From Luteimicrobium sp042670205 (GTDB taxonomy: Bacteria > Actinomycetota > Actinomycetes > Actinomycetales > Cellulomonadaceae): 64,000 nt of DNA. Of the stretch, positions 53,079 through 59,378 are shown piece by piece. A program made the position numbers and the translations under genes. The DNA lies in the NCBI RefSeq assembly GCF_042670205.1, contig NZ_JBHUWD010000014.1, forward strand, positions 1 to 64,000, read 5' to 3'. Within the stretch, counting starts at the first letter, position 1. The number at the start of each line of letters is the position of its first letter. The notes beneath the pieces were generated by a model. The model ran no database searches. It saw only the letters and a list, made by a program, of their open reading frames with translations, and was not told the DNA's origin.

Positions 53079-53323
53079 CGGACCGTCTCAATGGTGTCCG
53101 CCTCGGCCGCAGACTTGTCGTCGCGGTAGCGGAGTACATGCGCGAAACGAAGGGCGACGCCACCCGGGTATCTGCTGGACCGCTGCACGCCGTCGAACGC
53201 GATCTCCACGACTTGCTCGGGCCGCACCTTCACGACGTACCCGTCGGTCGGCCCATCCGCGAGCTCGAGGAACCGCTCGGTCTGCCACGCGAGCATCTGG
53301 TCGGTCATCCCCTTGAACGTCTT
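53079..53323 (-). pseudogene. Displaced 3'-end fragment of the DNA ligase gene (copy B)
   Basis: This fragment has no stop across its length and matches the ligase C-terminus from TFKGMTDQMLAWQTERF to the end region. Bases 53176-53323 differ from the intact gene (53921-54068) at one position only, while 53079-53175 are only about three-quarters identical. The open frame then runs past the old stop (RSFRAPGSAYTESGGS). The match ends at 53323, at the same ligase base as the other fragment. Confidence 0.9.
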
Positions 53324-53382
53324 GCACGCAACGAAGTCACTACGACCGATGATGCGTGTCCGAATGCGTTAGCGTCCGCTAG

Positions 53383-53808
53383 ATGGCCGAGCAGGTAGTC
53401 GCTCACGACTTCGGCGTGCGGTGGGAACCGAATGCCCCTGAGGCAGTCGTCGTCGCCGTCGATGCCGTACTGACATTGGCATTACGCGCGCACGGGGACG
53501 ACGACGACCAGCGATCCGTAGTCCTGCGATGGTCCGGCGTCATGTGGTCGTGCACGGGATCGCCCAACGACGAGGGAGTTCGGTTCCATCGGCTGTACGC
53601 CAAGGGCCTTGACCGCGTGCTATGGGCCGGGCGCGTCGAACGAAGCGAACTCATCGATTCACTCCCACGGACGGTTCAGAGGCCCTCCGACCTCACGCAC
53701 TACGTCGTGCTGCTCAAGGAGGACACGGTCGAGGTCGTCGCCCGCGCGGTGGAAGTCCTCCGCGCCGAGGGCACGCCGCGCGATGCCGCACGCGCTGCAC
53801 TCTCCTAG
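53383..53808 (+). CDS. Cassette gene 2, unknown protein
   Basis: This 141-residue protein starts MAEQVVAHDFGVRWEPNAPE and has a mixed alpha/beta look with a central SVVLRWSGVMWSCTGSP strand pair and a helical C-terminus. I recognise no family. TAGCGT ends seven bases before the ATG, so it is independently transcribed and leaderless. GC is lower than its neighbours in the first two-thirds. Its TAG stop lies in a CTAG shared with the ligase stop on the other strand (4-bp convergent overlap). Confidence 0.7.
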   Translation: MAEQVVAHDFGVRWEPNAPEAVVVAVDAVLTLALRAHGDDDDQRSVVLRWSGVMWSCTGSPNDEGVRFHRLYAKGLDRVLWAGRVERSELIDSLPRTVQRPSDLTHYVVLLKEDTVEVVARAVEVLRAEGTPRDAARAALS

Positions 53809-55382
53809 CCGGCCGCGTACACGCGCACGGCATCGATCGTGTCGGCCTCGGCGGGGGTCTTGTCGTCGCGGTAGCGCAGCACCCGCGCGAACCGGAGTGC
53901 CACGCCGCCGGGGTAGCGGGTGGACCGCTGCACGCCGTCGAACGCGATCTCCACGACCTGCTCGGGCCGCACCTTCACGACGTACCCGTCGGTCGGCCCA
54001 TCCGCGAGCTCGAGGAACCGCTCGGTCTGCCACGCGAGCATCTGGTCGGTCATCCCCTTGAACGTCTTACCCAGCATCACGAAGCCGCCGTCGGGGTCGC
54101 GCGCGCCGAGGTGGATGTTCGACAGGTACCCCTGCCGCCGTCCTGACCCGCGCTCGACGGCGAGCACCACGAGGTCGAGGGTGTGCCGCGGCTTCACCTT
54201 GACCCACCCGGCCCCGCGCCGTCCGGCGGCGTAGGGCGCGTCGAGTGCCTTGACGACAACGCCCTCCTGGCCCCGCGCGACGGCGTCCGTGAAGAACGCG
54301 CCCGCCGCGTCCGCGTCGCCGGTCACCAGCCGCCCGACGGCGTACGGCCCGGCGAACCCGTCGAGGACGGCGAGGCGGTCGCGCAGGGGTGCGTCCAGGA
54401 GGTCGCGGCCGTCGACGTGCAGCACGTCGAAGAAGAACGGCGTCAGCTCGACGGCCGCGAGCGCTTCGGCCTCCTGCGTCGCTGACCGCGACGCCGTCTC
54501 CTGGAACGGGCGCGGCGTGCCCGACGCGTCCACGGCGAGGGCTTCGCCGTCGAGCACGAAGGCCCGTGCGTCCAGGGCGAGGGCGGCGGCCACGATCTCG
54601 GGGACGCGGGGCGTGATGTCGTCGAGGCTGCGCGTGAAGACGCGGACGTCGTCGCCGGTGCGGTGGACTTGGATGCGGATGCCGTCGAGCTTGGTGTCGA
54701 CGGACACCGCGGCCCCGGGCGGGCCGAGCTTCTCGATCGCGGCGGCGACGTCGGGCGCGGACTGCGCGAGCATCGGCCGCACGGGCCGCCCGACCTCCAG
54801 CCCGAAGCCACCGAGCACCTCGGAGGCCGCCGCAGGGTCGGGGGCCCGGAGCGCCGCGACGGCGACGGCGCCCGTGTCGCCGCGGAGCATCACGGCTCGT
54901 CGCGCTGTGTCCGCCGTGGCCCCCGATGCCTCGGCGATCGCGTCCACGACGACGGCGTCGAGCGCTCCCTGCCGCAGCTCGCCCGTGACGAGCCCGCGCA
55001 GGAACCGCTGCTCCCGCTCGGTCGCGGCCCCGAAGATCGCCGAGGCCTCCGTCGCACGGGCGGTGTCAGACCCGGGCCCCGACAAGCCGGCCATGCGCTC
55101 GAACGCGGCGTCGACCTCGCTGACCGTCAGTGTCGCCTCGTCGGCCGGCGCAGGAAGGGAACGCAGGGAAGCCCACCCGAGCCCGGTCCGACGCTGCCGG
55201 AGCTCACCCGCGAGGTACGACGTGACGACGGCGAGCTCGTCCGGCCCGGGCTCGCTCTCGCCGACCGGTGGGATCTCCTCGGCGGCGCGGCGCAGGAGCG
55301 CGGCGATGGACGCGCGCTTCGCGAGCCGTGACCTCGTGGCCGCGACGGCCTCGGACGTGGCGGCGACGTCGTCGAGCAGCAT
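53805..55382 (-). CDS. ATP-dependent DNA ligase
   Basis: This 525-residue ligase seals nicks using ATP. Its N-terminal DNA-binding domain (1-200) precedes the adenylation domain with the catalytic lysine in TKLDGIRIQVHR (motif I, Lys231), ARAFVLDGEALAV (motif III), FFFDVLHVDGRDL and EGVVVKALDAPYAAGRRGAGWVKVKP (motifs IV-V). The OB-fold domain ends YRDDKTPAEADTID. It is the non-Ku-associated LigB/LigC-like accessory ligase type, not the essential NAD enzyme. The last 82 codons recur as fragments B and C, so the present 3' end is probably imported. It is complete, with no internal defect. Confidence 0.94.
   Translation of the reverse strand: MLLDDVAATSEAVAATRSRLAKRASIAALLRRAAEEIPPVGESEPGPDELAVVTSYLAGELRQRRTGLGWASLRSLPAPADEATLTVSEVDAAFERMAGLSGPGSDTARATEASAIFGAATEREQRFLRGLVTGELRQGALDAVVVDAIAEASGATADTARRAVMLRGDTGAVAVAALRAPDPAAASEVLGGFGLEVGRPVRPMLAQSAPDVAAAIEKLGPPGAAVSVDTKLDGIRIQVHRTGDDVRVFTRSLDDITPRVPEIVAAALALDARAFVLDGEALAVDASGTPRPFQETASRSATQEAEALAAVELTPFFFDVLHVDGRDLLDAPLRDRLAVLDGFAGPYAVGRLVTGDADAAGAFFTDAVARGQEGVVVKALDAPYAAGRRGAGWVKVKPRHTLDLVVLAVERGSGRRQGYLSNIHLGARDPDGGFVMLGKTFKGMTDQMLAWQTERFLELADGPTDGYVVKVRPEQVVEIAFDGVQRSTRYPGGVALRFARVLRYRDDKTPAEADTIDAVRVYAAG
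53824..54068. repeat. Ligase 3'-end repeat, copy A (inside the intact gene)
   Basis: This 245-bp segment of the intact gene corresponds to fragments B (53079-53323) and C (52456-52700). All three are in the same orientation, spaced 623 and 745 bp apart, and lose similarity at the identical point after AACGTCTT. Confidence 0.92.
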
Positions 55383-55428
55383 GTCTCATGCTCTCCCCGG
55401 CCGCCCACGTAGGCCTTACTGTGTGCGC

Positions 55429-55893
55429 ATGTTCGTGGGTCGCCGCACCGTATGGTCGCCGTGGTCGGGCTTCGTGGCGGTGATCTGGCTTGTCGTGGCT
55501 GCCATCGAAGGCACCTTTATGATGCCCGGGAACACGGCCAACCGGGTGAGCTCGGCCGTGCTGACGCCGCTGATGCTGTTCGCGGCGTGGCGGTTCGCAC
55601 GGGCACGCGTCGGCCGTACCGAGGACGGCGTCTTCCTCTACGGGGCCGGCAGGAGGAAGCCAATCCCGAGGGGCGCCGTCCTCGAGCTCGGCGAGGGCGA
55701 GACGAACGAGGGCTGGTCGACGATCGTCCCCCGCTATCGCGACGAGGGTGGCGCGGAGGTCGAGATCCTTCCCCTGGCCCTGTTCGGGTGGACCACACGT
55801 TCTCGGGCCGCGGCCGCGCGGGCGGTGGCGACCGTCAACGACTGGCTCGCCGAGCCCGCCGCGCCGGCGATCCAGCCGGCCGAGACGAACTGA
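55429..55893 (+). CDS. Small membrane protein, PH-domain-like
   Basis: This 154-residue protein has two hydrophobic segments (about 12-30 and 40-55) and a soluble C-terminal domain with an RTEDGVFLYGAGRRKPIPRGAVLELGEGE strand pattern resembling bacterial PH domains. I do not recognise a specific family. TACTGT ends six bases before the ATG, giving a leaderless mRNA. It is divergent from the ligase gene across 46 bp. Confidence 0.72.
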   Translation: MFVGRRTVWSPWSGFVAVIWLVVAAIEGTFMMPGNTANRVSSAVLTPLMLFAAWRFARARVGRTEDGVFLYGAGRRKPIPRGAVLELGEGETNEGWSTIVPRYRDEGGAEVEILPLALFGWTTRSRAAAARAVATVNDWLAEPAAPAIQPAETN

Positions 55894-55950
55894 CCGCCCG
55901 TAGCCCTCGCACCACAGACAGGGGACGGGGCCCGCGGTGCCAGTCTGTCG

Positions 55951-56457
55951 GTGCCGGAGGGGATGCTCCGGTTCATGGGAACGGAGCATCCGGTGGCGGA
56001 CGCCGAGTGGTCGCGTTGTGCGGTGTTCAGCGTGTTCGAGGTGCGGCGCAGGGCGGCCGCACGCTACGACCTGGCCGAGCCTCCGTTCCCCGCCGAAGGC
56101 ACCCCCATCCACGAAGGGGTTCCGCCGGAGGTCCTGCGGGAGGCGGCGGCGTTCGCGGACGGACGAGCGGCTAGCCGGGTCAGGCACCCGGTGTTCAGCG
56201 CCGAGATCGGGGCCTGGCGGCTCGAGGATCTGGCGGCCGAGCACGGTTGGGCCTGGGCGGGCCACCACCTCCGGCGCATCGCGAGAGACCGGGAGTTCGA
56301 AGCGGAGGTGCTCGAGCGTCGGGAGCGGGTGGCGTGGATTCGGTCCCAGGCGTGGCGCGACCCGCGGGACGGCGCACGGGCGTTGGCCCACGAACAGGGT
56401 GAGCCGTGGCCGCCGGAGGGTGAGGCCGGCGGCCCCGAGGAGGAGCTCGAGGCCTGA
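55951..56457 (+). CDS. Hypothetical protein
   Basis: This 168-residue protein is rich in Arg, Glu and Ala and mostly helical, with repeated charged helices in the second half (IARDREFEAEVLERRERVAWIRSQ) and an acidic C-terminus. No membrane segment or known motif is seen. GTG 55951 is in frame with ATG 55963, which has GGAGG close by. It is convergent with the TetR gene at 56487. The even codon pattern supports it as a real gene, but I cannot give a function. Confidence 0.6.
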   Translation: MPEGMLRFMGTEHPVADAEWSRCAVFSVFEVRRRAAARYDLAEPPFPAEGTPIHEGVPPEVLREAAAFADGRAASRVRHPVFSAEIGAWRLEDLAAEHGWAWAGHHLRRIARDREFEAEVLERRERVAWIRSQAWRDPRDGARALAHEQGEPWPPEGEAGGPEEELEA

Positions 56458-56486
56458 AGGGTGGCAGCGCGTCGCGCCGTGGAGCG

Positions 56487-57074
56487 TCAGCGCGCGGTTT
56501 CCAGCAGCGCGAGGAGGCGGGGGAGGCGCGCGTCGCGCTGCCCGGGCCGCAGCCGTCCGCTGCGTTCGAGCACGACGAGCCCGTGCAGCGCGCTCCACAC
56601 GACTTCGGTGAGGACGTCGGCGTCGGGCTGCGGCTCGTCCGGGGCGAACGCGTCCCGCAGCTGGCCGAAGGCGTCGAGCAGCGCGGGAGGCACGTCAGGC
56701 GTGCCGAACGGCAGGTCGGACGCGAGCACGAACACCGCGTCGTAGACCGCGGGGTGCTGCTCGGCGAAGTCGAGGTAGGCCTGCGCGACGGCGGCTGCGT
56801 GCCCCGCCCGGTCCGTGACGCCGGCGCTCGCGGACCGGAGGGTGTCGGCGAGCTCTGCGCAGCCCTCGACCGCCACCGCGTCGACGATCGCCGTCCGGTT
56901 CGCGAAGTGGCTGTAGAGCACGGGCTGGGAGTACTCGATGGTGTCGGCGAGGCGCCGCGTGGTGACGGCGTCCCAGCCCTCGGCCTCCGCGAGCTCGCGC
57001 GCGGAGTCGACGATCAGCTGGCGCCGTTCGGCACGCTCTCGCTCTCGGCGGCGGTGCGCGGGGCTCTCGGTCAT
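56487..57074 (-). CDS. TetR-family regulator
   Basis: This 195-residue TetR protein has a basic N-terminus (RRRERERAERRQ) and a helix-turn-helix VTTRRLADTIEYSQPVLYSHFANRTAIVDAV (about 39-70). Its C-terminal WHG-like domain has LADTLRSAS and EVVWSALHGLVVLERSGRL. TAGAAT ends six bases before the ATG (leaderless). The 6-3-6 palindrome overlapping this promoter indicates autorepression, and the divergent DUF1772 gene is the likely target. Confidence 0.92.
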   Translation of the reverse strand: MTESPAHRRRERERAERRQLIVDSARELAEAEGWDAVTTRRLADTIEYSQPVLYSHFANRTAIVDAVAVEGCAELADTLRSASAGVTDRAGHAAAVAQAYLDFAEQHPAVYDAVFVLASDLPFGTPDVPPALLDAFGQLRDAFAPDEPQPDADVLTEVVWSALHGLVVLERSGRLRPGQRDARLPRLLALLETAR

Positions 57075-57082
57075 GGCCCGAT

Positions 57083-57097
57083 TCTAGCAGCGCTAGA
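57083..57097. promoter_or_regulatory. TetR operator candidate (6-3-6 palindrome)
   Basis: TCTAGC AGC GCTAGA is a perfect inverted repeat overlapping the -10 box of the TetR gene. A second, imperfect version at 57133-57147 (11 of 15 bases the same) lies before the DUF1772 gene, so one regulator could control both. Confidence 0.65.
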
Positions 57098-57169
57098 CAG
57101 CGAAGTGCTGACAGGTTAGTGTCGCTCTCGTACCTAGCACTGATAGACCCGCTCGACAGGAGAACGACC

Positions 57170-57643
57170 ATGGAACTCGCCAGCTACCTCATCGCCGTCG
57201 TCGCCGTCCTGTGCGCGGGCATGATCTACGGCACCGACGCGAGCGCGGCGCTCGTCCTGCGGCCCACGTATGCGCGCCTCGACGACCGCACCCTCGTCAC
57301 GGTCACCGGCTTCGGCCACTACTACGGCGACCGCCGCTTCCCGATCCCCGGCATCCTCGGCGTCGTCGCGACGGTCCTCGCGGGCGTCGCCTCCGCCGTC
57401 GCGGGCCGCGGCTGGGCCACAGCGGCGGCCGCCGTCGCGACCGTCGCGCTCTTCACCTGGCTGGCGATCTACAAGGTCGTCGCGGCGCCCATCAACAAGC
57501 GGCTCACCGCGGCCGCCTTCGCCGGGGAGGTCCCCGCGGACTCCCGGGCGCTCCAGGACAGGTGGGAGAGCGTCGTCACGCTGCGCTTCGTCCTCCAGGG
57601 CGTCGCGATGGCCGCCCTGTGCGGGGTCCTCGCCCTCCCGTGA
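57170..57643 (+). CDS. DUF1772-family membrane protein
   Basis: This 157-residue protein has four membrane helices (from LASYLIAVVAVLCAGMIYGTDA to LRFVLQGVAMAALCGVLAL) and the DUF1772 residues FGHYYGDRRFPI and YKVVAAPINKRLT. The function is not established; relatives are often next to TetR regulators as here. AGGAG lies seven bases before ATG 57170, which I prefer to the upstream in-frame start at 57119. Confidence 0.85.
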   Translation: MELASYLIAVVAVLCAGMIYGTDASAALVLRPTYARLDDRTLVTVTGFGHYYGDRRFPIPGILGVVATVLAGVASAVAGRGWATAAAAVATVALFTWLAIYKVVAAPINKRLTAAAFAGEVPADSRALQDRWESVVTLRFVLQGVAMAALCGVLALP

Positions 57644-57676
57644 CCGCCGGTCGTCCCGCCCGACGACGCAGCCGGG

Positions 57677-58666
57677 TCAGGACCGGGCGGCCGCCCTGCC
57701 GCGCGAGCGTGGCGGGGCGTGCGTCGGGTCCACGCCGTCGAACATGCCGCTGATCGACTCGCCCTCGTGGATGCGGCGCATGGCCTCGGCGAAGAGGTCG
57801 GCGACCGTCAGGACGGTGAGCTCGGGCCAGTCCGAGACCTGCGGGACGGTGTCCGTCACGACGACCTCGCGGATCATCGGGTGGTCCCGGAGCCGCTCGT
57901 GCGCCTTGCCGGTGAACAGGCCGTGCGTCGTCGCGACCGACACCTCACGGGCGCCCTCGGCGGCGAGCCGGTCCAGCAGCTCGACGATCGACCCGCCGGT
58001 CGCGATCTCGTCGTCGAGGATGATCGCCCGCTTGCCCGCGACGTCGCCCACGATGGTGTCGATCACGACGGTGTCGTCGCCGAGACGGCGCTTGCTCCCG
58101 GCCGCGACGGGCAGCCCGAGCAGGCGGGCGAGCTGGTTGGCCGTCTTCGCGTTCCCGAAGTCCGGCGACACGACGACGGTGTCGGTCAGGTCCTGCACGC
58201 GGAAGTGGTCGGCGAGGATCCCGAGCGCCGTCAGGTGGTCGACGGGCACCGAGAAGAACCCGTGGACCTGGGGCGCGTGCAGGGTCATGGTGAGCACCCG
58301 GTCCGCGCCGGCGGTGACCAGCAGGTCGGCGACGAGCCGGGCGCCGATCGAGATGCGCGAGGCGTCCTTCTTGTCCGAGCGCGCGTACGCGTAGTGGGGG
58401 ATGACCGCGGTGATCTGCGCGGCCGACGCACCCCGCGCGGCGTCGAGCATGAGGAGGAGCTCCATGAGCGCGTCCTGCGTGGGCGGCACGAGCGGCTGCA
58501 CGACGTAGACGTCGCGCTGGCGGCAGTTCGCCTGGAGCTGGACCTGGAGGCAGTCGTTCGAGAACCGGGTGATCTCCACCGGGGACAGCTCGGCACCCAG
58601 CGCCGCGCAGATGTCCTCCGCGAGTCCCCGGTGGGCCGTACCGCTGAACACGACGATCTCGCGCAT
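57677..58666 (-). CDS. Ribose-phosphate diphosphokinase paralogue (PRPP synthetase-like)
   Basis: This 329-residue protein of the Prs family would make PRPP from ribose 5-phosphate and ATP. It has IVVFSGTAHRGLAEDI, a flexible-loop motif YAYARSDKKDASRISIGARLVAD, TLHAPQVHGFF and a PRPP loop AIILDDEIATGGS. Several positions differ from the usual housekeeping enzyme (for example LDDEIATGGS instead of VDDMIDTGGT), so this is probably a second, divergent copy. GGGAG seven bases before ATG 58666 decides that start over GTG 58672. Confidence 0.85.
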   Translation of the reverse strand: MREIVVFSGTAHRGLAEDICAALGAELSPVEITRFSNDCLQVQLQANCRQRDVYVVQPLVPPTQDALMELLLMLDAARGASAAQITAVIPHYAYARSDKKDASRISIGARLVADLLVTAGADRVLTMTLHAPQVHGFFSVPVDHLTALGILADHFRVQDLTDTVVVSPDFGNAKTANQLARLLGLPVAAGSKRRLGDDTVVIDTIVGDVAGKRAIILDDEIATGGSIVELLDRLAAEGAREVSVATTHGLFTGKAHERLRDHPMIREVVVTDTVPQVSDWPELTVLTVADLFAEAMRRIHEGESISGMFDGVDPTHAPPRSRGRAAARS

Positions 58667-58749
58667 GCACACACTCCCGGGACGGGCTGGTGGTCAGGTT
58701 TTCGGAGTCTATCGGCGGGTTCGGCGGGCGTCCTGGTTAGCATCGAGCG

Positions 58750-59319
58750 ATGCTCGCTTCGACCTCGCTCCGTGTGTCCCTGCCCGACGGCGTCGTCCTC
58801 CGCCCGCTCGCGTCCGACGACGCGGCCTCGCTCGCCGTGGCGTACGCGCGCAACGCCGAGCACCTCGCCCCCTGGGAGCCCGCGCGCCCCGACGACTTCG
58901 CGACCGAGGGCGTGCAGAGGCTCCGCATCGCCGGCCTGCTCGCCGTCGCTGACGCGGGCACGGCGCTCCCGCTCGTCCTCGCGCGACCAACGCCGGCGTC
59001 GGGGGAGGAGATCGTCGGGACGCTCACGATCTCCGGCATCACGCGCGGGCCGTTCGAGTCCGCGGACCTCGGTTACTGGACCGATCGCGCCCTGCAGGGA
59101 CGCGGGATCATGTCGGCCGCGGTGGGCGCCGTCGTCGGGATCGCGCGGGACGACCTCGCGCTGCACCGGCTGCAGGCGAGCACCCTCCCGGAGAACGAGC
59201 GCTCCCAGCGGGTGCTCGCCCGCGCGGGCTTCGAGCGCTTCGGTCTCGCGCGCGACTACCTGCGCATCGCCGGGCGCTGGCGCGACCACGTCCTGTTCCA
59301 GCGCATCCTGCACGACTGA
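58750..59319 (+). CDS. GNAT-family N-acetyltransferase (RimJ-like)
   Basis: This 189-residue acetyltransferase has VLRPLASDDAASLAVAYARN, LGYWTDRALQGRGIMSAAV (acetyl-CoA motif A, about 118-130) and LQASTLPENERSQRVLARAGFERFG, the pattern of ribosomal-protein serine/alanine acetyltransferases. TAGCAT ends six bases before the ATG (leaderless). It is divergent from the PRPP synthetase-like gene. The target is unknown. Confidence 0.9.
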   Translation: MLASTSLRVSLPDGVVLRPLASDDAASLAVAYARNAEHLAPWEPARPDDFATEGVQRLRIAGLLAVADAGTALPLVLARPTPASGEEIVGTLTISGITRGPFESADLGYWTDRALQGRGIMSAAVGAVVGIARDDLALHRLQASTLPENERSQRVLARAGFERFGLARDYLRIAGRWRDHVLFQRILHD

Positions 59320-59378
59320 TCCGGCGCGGCCCGGCCCGCCGGGTGCCGGCCCGGTCCGTGCCGGTCGTCGGGCGCGTC

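Noticed and set aside
52456..55382. Insertion sequence, integron or prophage at the ligase locus
   Set aside because: No transposase, integrase, attC-like hairpin or phage gene is found between 51877 and 55382. The repeats are ligase coding sequence rather than terminal inverted repeats.
59320..59378. Intrinsic terminator between the GNAT and pyruvate phosphate dikinase genes
   Set aside because: GC-rich partial complementarity exists, but no clean stem or T-run stands out from background at this base composition.
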